Source of the DNA: Vreelandella zhanjiangensis DSM 21076
GTDB taxonomy: Bacteria > Pseudomonadota > Gammaproteobacteria > Pseudomonadales > Halomonadaceae
NCBI RefSeq assembly: GCF_000377665.1
Contig: NZ_KB898651.1
Location: forward strand, 124,001-188,000
Direction: 5' to 3'
DNA: 64,000 bases
Shown: positions 45,549-53,496 of the stretch, in pieces
Numbering within the stretch: the stretch's first letter is position 1
How the letters are laid out: every line of letters begins with the position of its first letter
Notes under the pieces: generated by a model
Seen by the model: the letters and a program-made list of their open reading frames with translations, nothing else
Database searches by the model: none
What the model was told of the DNA's origin: nothing
Made by a program: the position numbers and the translations under genes

Positions 45549-46547
45549 TCAGCTTTCTTTCAGCAGTATAAAATGCTCAATCAGTCGAATCATCAGCGTT
45601 TTTTGGTCGGGTAGACTCTCTGCGACCAATAGCGCCAGCGCCACTAAGGTGTTGTCGTTGATCAACTGCTCAACAGGCCGGGCCAGTAAGGCTGCGTTGC
45701 GGCGCAGGTACCATAGGAACAGAAACGAGCCACAGCGCTTGTTGCCATCGGCCAATGGATGGTTTTTAATCACGAAGTAAAGCAAATGTGCTGCCCGAGT
45801 CGCCACATTGGGATAAAACAGTTCATCGCCAAACCCTTGCTCGATAGTAGCCAAGGCCGACGTCAAACCATCGCCTCGTACCTGCCCAAACAGCTCAGTT
45901 GCCTCACCTTTGGCGATTAAGGTGTGCTTCAACTCGCTAATCGCTTTCAAAGCCTCTTTCAATCCTAGCGACTTCATACCAGGTTGCTTGATGTTTAGCT
46001 CGGCCAATTGCTGCTCATCGTAGCCTTGCAGCAAGCTCCAGGAACGGGCGTAATCGCTGATCACGCGGGCCACGGCCTCACCTTCTGTTGAAACCAAGCC
46101 TTGGTTAGTCAAGGTGCGGCTGAGCAAACTTACCGCCTGCTCGAACTCTATTCCTCGCTCGGTTAAGCGTTGCTGGTTCAGTGTATAGCCTTGTACCAAA
46201 TGGTCTTTCAGTACTTGGGTGGCCCATTTGCGAAACTGAGTCGCTCGCTTTGTGCTAACCCGGTAACCAACTGAAATAATCGCGTCTAAATTATAGTGCT
46301 TGATCCGGCGTCGAACTTGGCGCTTTCCCTCTTGGCGAACTACTAAGAAATCCTTAGCAGTTGTCTGCTCGCCTAATTCTCCATCCTTAAAAATATTTTG
46401 TAAGTGCATCAGAACATTTTCAGGCGTAGTAGCGAATAGGTGGCCCATCTGTGCCTGGCTTAACCAAACGGTTTCCTGTTCAAGCGTTACCTCAAGATGC
46501 GCCTGCCCATCTTCGCTGGTGAATATCTGGATTTGTTGGTCATTCAT
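45549..46547 (-). CDS. RhuM-Fic/Doc family protein
   Basis: A 332-residue protein. Residues about 1-110 form the RhuM (virulence RhuM) domain, with ETVWLSQAQMGHLFATTPEN and RRIKHYNLDAIISVGYRVST. The C-terminal third is a Fic/Doc domain whose motif reads HPLADGNKRCGS, with the catalytic His263. Lys replaces the Gly of canonical AMP-transferring Fic proteins (HPFxDGNGR), as in the Doc kinase. The ATG at 46547 follows AAAGGAAG; the longer frame to 46592 has no such site. No separate antitoxin gene is seen next to it. Two remnants of the same family lie at 41274-41385 and 47014-47108. Fic/Doc enzymes modify target proteins such as EF-Tu; the target here is unknown. Confidence 0.88.
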   Translation of the reverse strand: MNDQQIQIFTSEDGQAHLEVTLEQETVWLSQAQMGHLFATTPENVLMHLQNIFKDGELGEQTTAKDFLVVRQEGKRQVRRRIKHYNLDAIISVGYRVSTKRATQFRKWATQVLKDHLVQGYTLNQQRLTERGIEFEQAVSLLSRTLTNQGLVSTEGEAVARVISDYARSWSLLQGYDEQQLAELNIKQPGMKSLGLKEALKAISELKHTLIAKGEATELFGQVRGDGLTSALATIEQGFGDELFYPNVATRAAHLLYFVIKNHPLADGNKRCGSFLFLWYLRRNAALLARPVEQLINDNTLVALALLVAESLPDQKTLMIRLIEHFILLKES

Positions 46548-47013
46548 GATCGCTTCCTTTAGGTTTACAAGCTCAATGCATTTCCAAAGCAAGCTCTCTT
46601 CAATGCAGCATGTACTTTTTGCTGCAGCAAACAGTCAAGCCAGCCTGCCTTTAAGCTAAGTAAAACTTACCATAAAGCTGTTTATTTATACAGATACGGT
46701 AAACCCCTAATATCGACCACGACAATCACGCCTATTCGAAATGGCTGTTATGATGGCACCTATCGATCAGCTCTTGGAGCGTTGAGGTGATTCGTAAAAC
46801 CCAATTAATAAAATCACGGTTTCCCGCGAACATATTGTGCGTGCAGTGGCCTGCTCAAGCGCGATTGAAACAGGGGGCGCACGGTAGTGATTGAGCTCCC
46901 GCATTAACGGTCATTACGTCCAGCAGCAAGCGAGGTATTCGTCCGTTGTCTTCTAGGAGTGAGCGGATCAATATAAACTCGACATGCATCTTGGCAAGAA
47001 AGGCGACCAGCGC
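46548..47013. other. Gene-poor region upstream of rhuM-fic
   Basis: 466 bp with the rhuM promoter at the left. A 35-codon frame from GTG 46789 is the only modest open frame and has no known relative. No hairpin with a U-tract and no clear repeat was seen. Confidence 0.4.
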
Positions 47014-47108
47014 TTTTAAAAACATCCTGCAATCCCATCAGGCGTTTCAGGCTTTGTAGCAAACAAATACCTCACCTGCGCTTGTTTCAGCCAAACAGTC
47101 TCTTGCTA
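47014..47108 (-). pseudogene. Second, diverged RhuM remnant
   Basis: On the minus strand the sequence reads QETVWLKQAQVRYLFATKPE, clearly aligned with QETVWLSQAQMGHLFATTPE of the intact RhuM-Fic protein. After a short deletion it continues into a nucleotide match to the HLQNIFKDG part. No start codon, ribosome-binding site or catalytic domain is present. It is more diverged than the 41274 remnant, so it derives from another or older copy. Confidence 0.8.
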
Positions 47109-47122
47109 AAGCCTGGGTCGAT

Positions 47123-47932
47123 TCAATGTATGAAAACCATCACCACAAGCACCATTGTCAGCAATAGCAGGTACACCTTGGCATGAATACGGTCAGGGAT
47201 GCGCCCGATCCAGATCGACGCCAGGTGGATACCGAGCCATGAGCCCACCGCAAGTACCAGCAAGGCGCGCAGATCCACGTAGCCTGCATACCCGTTTCCT
47301 AACGCTGTGTGATTTGCCGACAGCAACACATATGTCGCGGTGCCACTCACCGCCATGGGCAACGACAACGGATTGGCCATGGCCGTGGCCGCCGTCATAC
47401 TGGCCCCTCTGCGTCGCATGAGCGGCACGGTCATCACGCTACCACCAACGCCCAGCAAGGCGGCCACTGTACCAATGCATGTACCCGTCATTGCTGTTAC
47501 CGCACGTCCCATAGGACGCACATCACTCCCCGTCTGATGCAGAAAACCAGGCCGCAGAACGGCGTCCGCAATAGTGATGCAAAGATAGCCGATGAAAACC
47601 CAGCGGACCCAGTTCCCACTTAACGATACTGCCACTGCCGCGCCGAGCACCGCCCCCATGGCGATATAGCCGACTAACGGACGTACCAGATGCCACTGCA
47701 CGGTCTGTCGCCGATGATGACGCCATGTTGCCATTGAAGCCGCGAAGATCATCAGTGCAGTCGAGGTGGCCACCGCAATATGCATGGCCGCCAGACCTGC
47801 CGCGCTATCCGACCCATGGACGGCAATCAGTAAGGTATACAGCAAGGGAACTACCACAAACCCACCACCGAAACCGAACAGCACGGTGGTGACGCCCGCC
47901 AACCCGCCACAAAGAAGTAATACGCTATACAC
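47123..47932 (-). CDS. TSUP/TauE-SafE family membrane exporter
   Basis: A protein of about 269 residues with eight or so membrane helices. It has the two-fold TauE/SafE pattern: GFGGGFVVVPLLYTLLIAVH near the N-terminus and ALLGVGGSVMTVPLMRRRGA in the second half. The family moves sulfite, sulfoacetate and other sulfur anions or organic acids. Start choice: the frame opens with a TTG at 47956, but the GTG at 47932 lies six bases after AGGAG and is preferred. It is divergent from an AraC gene, its likely regulator. Confidence 0.87.
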   Translation of the reverse strand: MYSVLLLCGGLAGVTTVLFGFGGGFVVVPLLYTLLIAVHGSDSAAGLAAMHIAVATSTALMIFAASMATWRHHRRQTVQWHLVRPLVGYIAMGAVLGAAVAVSLSGNWVRWVFIGYLCITIADAVLRPGFLHQTGSDVRPMGRAVTAMTGTCIGTVAALLGVGGSVMTVPLMRRRGASMTAATAMANPLSLPMAVSGTATYVLLSANHTALGNGYAGYVDLRALLVLAVGSWLGIHLASIWIGRIPDRIHAKVYLLLLTMVLVVMVFIH

Positions 47933-48030
47933 CGCCACTCTCCTAATAAGACTCAATAGCAGAGAGAATATTCCGGCTAGAACTGGCCAACATTCGCCTT
48001 TTGGACAATAATCATCGCGCTTCGGCCAGA

Positions 48031-48825
48031 ATGACGACTATGCTCAATACTCCTCTAACAGACGTGGATCATGTGGCACGGCCCATGGTGGCCATCGGCA
48101 CTGACTACAGCCCTGGCACACTCCTTGACTTTCATACCCATCGCCGCGCCCAGTTTCTCTATGGCATGACAGGCGTGATGGAAGTCAATACGGATGACGG
48201 CACCTGGATGGTGCCGCCCTATAGCGGTGTCTGGCTGCCTGCGGGCAAGCGCCATCAAGTGCGTATGAATGGGGTGAGCACCCGAAGCCTGTATATCGAG
48301 CCCCATGTCGCGCCACGCGCTTCATGCAGCTGTGAGGTACTGGTCGTGACGCCTCTGTTGCATCACCTGCTGCTGGCTTCCGCCCATATACCCGCACTCT
48401 ATGATGAAAGCGGCCGCGACGGCGCCCTGGCACAATTACTCATATACGAACTGCAACAGGCTCAGGCCCTGCCGCTGTTTGCCCCCCTGCCCCATGACCC
48501 TCCGTTAGCCAGTCTGTGCCGAGATTTTCTCGGCCAGCCACATATTCACAGCCTTCCCGAGGACTGGGCCCGGCAGTTGCACCGCAGCCAGCGCACCTTC
48601 AATCGCCTATTCCGTCAGCAGACCGGCATGTCCTTTGCCGTATGGCGTCAACAGGCCTGCCTGATGGCTGCTATTCCCAAACTGCTATCCGGCAGTTCCG
48701 TTACTCGCACCGCGCTGGAACTCGGCTACGACAGCCCAGCCGCTTTCTCCAGCATGTTTCGTAAGGTGCTTGGCCAATCGCCAACCGCTTTCGTCCAGGC
48801 GGCAAATCGCCAGGAGGAAGAGTAA
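48031..48825 (+). CDS. AraC family regulator (cupin N-terminus)
   Basis: A 264-residue regulator. The N-terminal cupin domain has HTHRRAQFLYGMTGVMEVNT and VWLPAGKRHQVRMNG, and the C-terminal double HTH contains HRSQRTFNRLFRQQTGMSFA and ALELGYDSPAAFSSMFRKVL. The layout and sequence match the NimR/YdeO-like cupin-AraC group, which commonly control a divergent transporter. The TSUP gene is divergent with about 100 bp between starts. ATG at 48031 (or 48040); the frame's TTG at 48001 is unlikely. Confidence 0.88.
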   Translation: MTTMLNTPLTDVDHVARPMVAIGTDYSPGTLLDFHTHRRAQFLYGMTGVMEVNTDDGTWMVPPYSGVWLPAGKRHQVRMNGVSTRSLYIEPHVAPRASCSCEVLVVTPLLHHLLLASAHIPALYDESGRDGALAQLLIYELQQAQALPLFAPLPHDPPLASLCRDFLGQPHIHSLPEDWARQLHRSQRTFNRLFRQQTGMSFAVWRQQACLMAAIPKLLSGSSVTRTALELGYDSPAAFSSMFRKVLGQSPTAFVQAANRQEEE

Positions 48826-48861
48826 TAAGCACGCCTATTGATCAATTCTCGACAACTTGAT

Positions 48862-48904
48862 GGTCGCCACGGTATGCCACGCCCCCGGCGTGCTGCACCA
48901 TCTA
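48862..48904 (+). pseudogene. Fragment of the DJ-1/PfpI gene (Cys-elbow region)
   Basis: Thirty-three bases at 48862-48894 are identical to 40473-40505, the part coding for VATVCHAPGV with the active-site Cys, and the match fades over the next ten. It is orphaned between the AraC stop and a repeat of the fic promoter. It could come from this DJ-1 gene or from a close relative. Confidence 0.75.
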
Positions 48905-48935
48905 GAAGTTAACCCAACGGCACAGAATTGCGCGT

Positions 48936-49023
48936 GCTGCTGCCAAATATACATGAGCCGATTACCGAACCTATTCGAATCAATTTATGAGCCGATTACG
49001 GGTTATATTCGGCTCATAGGTTA
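48936..49023 (-). repeat. Duplicate of the fic 5' end and promoter region
   Basis: Matches 53302-53390. On the minus strand it retains the fic start (ATG TAT ATT TGG, coding MYIW) and then runs into unrelated sequence. All three ATGAGCCGAWTA-type sites of the fic promoter are kept (48952-48963, 48987-48998, inverted 49006-49017). It is in the same orientation as the true fic promoter, 4.37 kb away. Confidence 0.9.
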
Positions 49024-49079
49024 ACAGCCGTAAAATCAGACCAAAAAGAGAATTGCACTCATAGCGCCAGGCACTGGGT

Positions 49080-50102
49080 TCAAAGCTCTTTTCGAACGAT
49101 TTCCGCCCCGGCACTCAAGGCGCTGAGCTTACCTCTGGCGACCGAGCGAGACAGCGGCGCCATGCCACAGTTGGTGCACGGGTAAAGCTTGTCGGCATCA
49201 ACGAATTGAAGTGCCTTTCTAAGCGTTGCGGCGACTTCTTCCGGCGTTTCGATGGTGTTGGTGGCGACGTCGATGGCACCCAGCATCACCTTCTTGCCGC
49301 GCAGAAGTTCGATCAGCTCGATGGGCACGTGGGAGTTCTGGCACTCCAGCGAAACGATATTGATGTTGGATTTTTGCAGCCGGGGGAAGACTTCTTCATA
49401 TTGTCTCCACTCCGATCCCAGCGTCTTTTTCCAATCCGTATTGGCTTTAATGCCGTATCCATAACAGATATGGACAGCCGTTTCGCATTTGAGCCCTTCA
49501 ATGGCTCTTTCCAAGGCGGCGATTCCCCAATCATTCACCTCGTCGAAGAATACGTTGAACGCAGGTTCGTCGAACTGAATGATATCGACTCCCGCCGCCT
49601 CTAGCTCCTTGGCTTCCTGATTGAGCGCTTTAGCGAATTCCCATGCCAGCTTCTCACGACTTTTATAATGATCGTCATACAGCGTATCGATCATGGTCAT
49701 CGGACCCGGTAACGCCCACTTGATGGGCTTGTCGGTCTGGCGGCGCAGGAATTTGGCATCTTCGACGAAAACCGGCTTATGACGGCTGACCGCACCCACG
49801 ACCGTCGGCACGCTCGCATCGTAGCGATTGCGAATTCTCACGGTTTTGCGCTTTTCGAAATCGACGCCGCTAAGGTGCTCGATAAAGGTCGTCACGAAAT
49901 GTTGACGCGTTTGCTCGCCGTCGCTGACGATATCGATACCGGCCTGCTGCTGTTCCTGGAGCGACACGCGCAGCGCATCCTGTTTACCTTCAATCAACGC
50001 CTCGTCATTCAGTTTCCAGGGCGACCAAAGGGTTTCGGGCTCGGCAAGCCAGGAAGGTTTGGGCAGGCTGCCTGCCGTTGAGGTGGGTAAGCGTTTACTC
50101 AT
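49080..50102 (-). CDS. mesD: Folate-independent methionine synthase, core-MetE type (MesD-like)
   Basis: A 340-residue protein equal to the C-terminal catalytic half of cobalamin-independent methionine synthase MetE, lacking the N-terminal half. Zinc ligands are visible: His211 and Cys213 (VHICYGYG), Glu253 (LECQNSH) and Cys309 or Cys312 (PCTNCGMAP). The substrate motif FDEPAFNVFFDE and a SDGEQTRQHF segment are present. It sits 28 bp downstream of a DUF1852 gene. That pairing is the one described for MesD, a methionine synthase that does not use methyl-folate and depends on oxygen and on the DUF1852 protein MesX. The assignment rests on this pairing and on architecture. The methyl donor is not established. 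Confidence 0.85.
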   Translation of the reverse strand: MSKRLPTSTAGSLPKPSWLAEPETLWSPWKLNDEALIEGKQDALRVSLQEQQQAGIDIVSDGEQTRQHFVTTFIEHLSGVDFEKRKTVRIRNRYDASVPTVVGAVSRHKPVFVEDAKFLRRQTDKPIKWALPGPMTMIDTLYDDHYKSREKLAWEFAKALNQEAKELEAAGVDIIQFDEPAFNVFFDEVNDWGIAALERAIEGLKCETAVHICYGYGIKANTDWKKTLGSEWRQYEEVFPRLQKSNINIVSLECQNSHVPIELIELLRGKKVMLGAIDVATNTIETPEEVAATLRKALQFVDADKLYPCTNCGMAPLSRSVARGKLSALSAGAEIVRKEL

Positions 50103-50130
50103 GAGTCATCATCCCGTGCATTTGATTAGG

Positions 50131-51114
50131 TTAAAGCGAGCCGTTGGAAGACCACTGCTCAAGCATCGCCTGGTAGGGTTTAATGAAATGCTCTTCAGCA
50201 AATTTCCCCTGCTCGGCGGCCAGTTGGCTGCGCTCTTCCCGGTCGTAAACGATTTGAGTGAGCGAATGATCCGGGTTCTTCAAGTTGGGCTGATAGACGT
50301 TGCCCGCCGCCGCATTGGCGTTGTAGATCTCAGGCCGGTAAATCTTCTGAAAAGACTCCATGGTGCTGATGGTGCCGGCAAGCTCAAGATTGGTGTAATC
50401 GTTGAGCAGATCCCCGGAAAAATAGAACGCCAAGGGAGCGGCACTGTTGGCCGGCATGAAGTAGCGAACCTGAAGCCCCATCTTCTTGAAGTACTGCTCG
50501 GTCAGCGAAGACTCGTTCGGCTGATACTCAACGCCCAATACGGGATGCCGATTATCGGTGCGGTGATAAACCTTGTTATCGGAAACGCTCAAGCAGATGA
50601 CCGGGGGCTTGTCGAAATGCTCTTGGTAAACCGAGGAGTTCACGAAGCTCTTGAACAGGTTGCCGTGCAGCACGCCAAAATCGTCCGGGATGCTGAAGCT
50701 CGACTGGTGCTTATTGTGCTCGGTTAGCCGCACGCTGAAATCGTAATCGCGCACGTAGGAGGAGAAGTTGTTACCCACGATGCCTTCAATACGCCGATCC
50801 GTTTGCGTATCCACAAAGCGGGGTTTGAGTATCTCGATGATTTGAAACGGCTGGCCCTGGCCGTCAGCACCCACCGCCATATTCACGGAGACGATATCGA
50901 GCTCGACGCTGTAACGACGCCCTTCCGGGTTGTCCCAATGCACCAGGGCGTTGAAGCGGTTATTGATCATGTCCAGCGTATTACGCAGGTTTTCTCGCCG
51001 CCTCTCGCCCCGGGCCAGATTGGCGAAGTTGGTGGTAATACGCGTATTGTCCGACGGACGATAATTCTCATCGAAGCCGATACGCTGGATAGTAAATGCG
51101 ACGTCGTTATTCAT
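50131..51114 (-). CDS. mesX: DUF1852 protein, MesD partner (MesX-like)
   Basis: A 327-residue DUF1852 protein. It begins MNNDVAFTIQRIGFDENYRP; the open frame extends 46 residues further up to 51252, but those codons precede the family's usual start. DUF1852 genes occur almost only beside core-MetE genes, and genetics in other bacteria showed that this protein (MesX) is needed, with oxygen, for methionine synthesis by MesD. It may produce or transfer the methyl group. The two genes are on one strand with a 28-bp gap. No SAM riboswitch was recognised upstream. Confidence 0.88.
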   Translation of the reverse strand: MNNDVAFTIQRIGFDENYRPSDNTRITTNFANLARGERRRENLRNTLDMINNRFNALVHWDNPEGRRYSVELDIVSVNMAVGADGQGQPFQIIEILKPRFVDTQTDRRIEGIVGNNFSSYVRDYDFSVRLTEHNKHQSSFSIPDDFGVLHGNLFKSFVNSSVYQEHFDKPPVICLSVSDNKVYHRTDNRHPVLGVEYQPNESSLTEQYFKKMGLQVRYFMPANSAAPLAFYFSGDLLNDYTNLELAGTISTMESFQKIYRPEIYNANAAAGNVYQPNLKNPDHSLTQIVYDREERSQLAAEQGKFAEEHFIKPYQAMLEQWSSNGSL

Positions 51115-51515
51115 CGTTATCTGGCATCCAATGTTGAGGAAACGGAGTCTTTTCTTCGCTCTTATTGGACTGCTCGGCAGGTTCAATCCGGCATCTTCAC
51201 AGCGTTTGTGCCTGACAGCCTGGCCAACAAGAAGCTGCGAAGGGTCTATCACGAAGAGCGCTGTGGATTTTATACAGGAGCCTGAAGATGAATAAAAATG
51301 TCTTTATTTCATGGGAAGTTTAGAAATATTCATAATAGGATGGGAACATAGTTAATTAGTCACTCGAGGCGAATACACAGACTGCCGTCGTGCTAGAGGC
51401 AACTGGCGCCAGCCAGTTTTCTGCTAAGGATGAGCCTTTGTTTGCATAAACGTTACAGACCAGCGCAGAATCAATAAATCCGAATAAAAGCGAGTCCTTA
51501 CAGGAAAAACACCCT
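51115..51515. other. Divergent gap between mesX and lysE
   Basis: 401 bp. The part near mesX (to about 51285) can be translated without stops in one plus-strand frame (ending FYTGA) but matches nothing I know. An imperfect palindrome ATGAATAAA-AATGTC-TTTATtTCAT lies at 51288-51312 and could be a regulator site. The lysE end has AGGA 11 bases before the ATG. Confidence 0.4.
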
Positions 51516-52145
51516 ATGTCTCTGCACGTTTGGCTGACTTTTTTCATTGCCTACCTTCTGATTACCCTATCACCAGGCCCTAACGTGCTCCTGGTCATTC
51601 GTAATACGCTTCGGTATGGCGCAACCGGTACGGTTATCGCGCTTAGTGGCAACCTTCTAGCTCAATTGATCACTATCATGCTGGTGGCCTTGGGGGTGGG
51701 TACGTTATTGAGCACACTACCGGTGGCGTTCACGGTATTGAAAATCGTCGGCGCGGCCTATCTTATCTATCTTGGCGTGGCCCAGTGGATGGCTTCTTTC
51801 AAGAGTAACCAGACGGCCAGCCCGGTAGTTAGCGATGTAGCATCAAAACGTCACTCTCTATTGCTGGAAGCGTTTTTAGTCTCTATCAGCAATCCCAAGA
51901 CCCTACTCTTTCTATCTGCTTTTCTGCCGCAGTTTATCGATCACAGTGCAAGCGTCACCCGCCAGTTTGCCATCATGTATTTCACTATTGCGCTCATTGT
52001 CATCGGCGTACACGTTAGCTATGCGCTAGCCGTGCGGCGTTTGGGGCATCACTTCCAGGGCCAGCGATGGAAAGCGGCGTTCAGTCGTGTCAGCGGTACG
52101 TTGTTCATCGGCATGGGCGTTCGGCTGGTAGGTAGCCGAGCGTAA
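51516..52145 (+). CDS. LysE family translocator
   Basis: A 209-residue inner-membrane amino-acid exporter of the LysE/RhtB family with six helices. The N-terminal LSPGPNVLLVIRNTLRYGAT and the central LLEAFLVSISNPKTLLFLSAFLPQF are diagnostic. RhtB-type members export threonine, homoserine or other neutral amino acids; the substrate is not determined. It is divergent from mesX. The neighbouring genes offer a loose link to methionine metabolism, no more. Confidence 0.92.
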   Translation: MSLHVWLTFFIAYLLITLSPGPNVLLVIRNTLRYGATGTVIALSGNLLAQLITIMLVALGVGTLLSTLPVAFTVLKIVGAAYLIYLGVAQWMASFKSNQTASPVVSDVASKRHSLLLEAFLVSISNPKTLLFLSAFLPQFIDHSASVTRQFAIMYFTIALIVIGVHVSYALAVRRLGHHFQGQRWKAAFSRVSGTLFIGMGVRLVGSRA

Positions 52146-52208
52146 GGTATAAGGCCCACGTATCGAGCAAGTTGATTGACCACTGCACATTAGACAAGGG
52201 GGCGCTTT

Positions 52209-53321
52209 TCACCTAAACAGCACCGCGTAGCGCGTGCTGCGCCCGCCGCCAGGCAACTTGTAAAGGCAGCCTTTTTCTACCAGCTCGGCCATATCCCGCG
52301 TAGCGGTGGCCTTACTCACCTTCGCCAGTGACTGGTACTTGCGGGCATTGATACCTTGCGCGAACTCCTCCCCGTTCGTATCCAGCAAGCGGTTCAATAC
52401 CTTGATCTGGCGCTCGTTCAGTACGGTGGTCGCATGACGTTGCCAGAAATTGGTTTTTGAAAGCACTCGGTCGATGCGCAACAGCGCCTGCTCAAGTGCC
52501 TCTTTTAACGTATCAAGAAACCACACCAGCCAAGGCGTAATATCCAGGCTGCCTTTCTGGGTGCTTTCCAAATGAGCGTAATACGCCTCACGGCGCGCCA
52601 TGATAGCCGCACTCAGCGAATAAAAGCGAACAGACTGCCGCTCAGCCTGTGCCAGCGCCTTATCCGTTACCGCACGCGTTACACGCCCGTTACCATCATC
52701 AAACGGGTGCAGCGTAATTAACCACAGATGGGCGATACCCGCGCGTACCAAGGGATCAAGACCTTCGGGTGGGTGGTTGAACCAGGTAATAAGCGCATCC
52801 ATCTCAGTTTCCAACTGCCCACGCGGTGGCGCCTCGAAATGCACCGTGGGCTGATCAATGCGCCCAGATACGACCTGCATGGGATGATCCCCACGCAGCT
52901 CACCAACCCGTACCTTCTCCAACACACCAGAGCCTTGCACGAACAACAGAGACTGCCAGACACAGAGTTGCTGGTAGGACATCGGTTCATCCGGATGATG
53001 GGTTGCTTGCAGTAAAAGCTCGATCAACGCTTCGGATTCCGGCGTGGTTCTGGTGGATACCCCCGCTTGCTCAAGCCCCAAATGACGCGCAACCGAAGAG
53101 CGCACGGAGCCAACTTCCAGGCGCTCACCCTCGATCTCGCTGGTTCGGATAGCGTTCTGAATAAGCGCATCCATCTCCACGTCCAAATCCGTCTTCTCGG
53201 GAGCCGCGTCCGTTCTGCCCAGTACCCGCCCTTGCAGCAGTCTTACGGCATTTAACGTAGGCTGCAGTAGGGATTCATCCCAATCAAAATGCGGCCAATG
53301 TTGCTGTTCCCAGATATACAT
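52209..53321 (-). CDS. Fic family protein with DUF4172 and C-terminal winged helix
   Basis: A 370-residue Fic protein. DUF4172 (YIWEQQHWPHFDWDESLLQP) is at the N-terminus. The inhibitory helix motif TSEIEG, matching (S/T)xxxE(G/N), follows at about residues 59-64. The catalytic loop HPFDDGNGRVTR has His205 and every residue needed for AMP transfer. A C-terminal winged HTH (LNERQIKVLNRLLDTNGEEF, KVSKATATRDMAELVEKGCL) is present. The inhibitory motif in the same chain marks a class II Fic protein such as SoFic. The promoter contains three copies of ATGAGCCGAWTA, one of them covering the start codon, so the HTH could give autoregulation. Confidence 0.92.
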   Translation of the reverse strand: MYIWEQQHWPHFDWDESLLQPTLNAVRLLQGRVLGRTDAAPEKTDLDVEMDALIQNAIRTSEIEGERLEVGSVRSSVARHLGLEQAGVSTRTTPESEALIELLLQATHHPDEPMSYQQLCVWQSLLFVQGSGVLEKVRVGELRGDHPMQVVSGRIDQPTVHFEAPPRGQLETEMDALITWFNHPPEGLDPLVRAGIAHLWLITLHPFDDGNGRVTRAVTDKALAQAERQSVRFYSLSAAIMARREAYYAHLESTQKGSLDITPWLVWFLDTLKEALEQALLRIDRVLSKTNFWQRHATTVLNERQIKVLNRLLDTNGEEFAQGINARKYQSLAKVSKATATRDMAELVEKGCLYKLPGGGRSTRYAVLFR

Positions 53322-53390
53322 GAGCCGATTGCCCCACCTATTCGAATCAATTTATGAGCCGATTATGGTGTATATTCGGCTCATAGGCCA
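53302..53390 (-). promoter_or_regulatory. fic promoter with three ATGAGCCGAWTA sites
   Basis: Sites lie at 53320-53331 (direct, ATGAGCCGATTG, overlapping the fic start codon), 53354-53365 (direct, ATGAGCCGATTA) and 53373-53384 (inverted, reading ATGAGCCGAATA on the minus strand). The second and third form an inverted pair. The block is duplicated at 48936-49023 with all sites conserved. Confidence 0.75.
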
Positions 53391-53496
53391 GAAGCTGACA
53401 ACGTCATAATGAAATGGGATGAGCAAAAAGTTATTATCCCGCTAAATAATTTTCTGCCGAAGTCATGCACTTTTTCATTCGCTAACTGGACACGCT

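Larger units (their letters stand above)
44964..46535. repeat. Segmental duplication, copy B
   Basis: Matches 40687-41385 in the same orientation. Here the DJ-1 tail and DUF1330 are broken but rhuM is whole; copy A has the opposite state. The left edge falls inside the DJ-1 coding sequence; the right match ends inside the rhuM 5' end. Confidence 0.93.

Noticed and set aside
51115-51285. SAM riboswitch upstream of mesX
   Set aside because: No conserved SAM riboswitch core or terminator/antiterminator pair could be recognised by eye.
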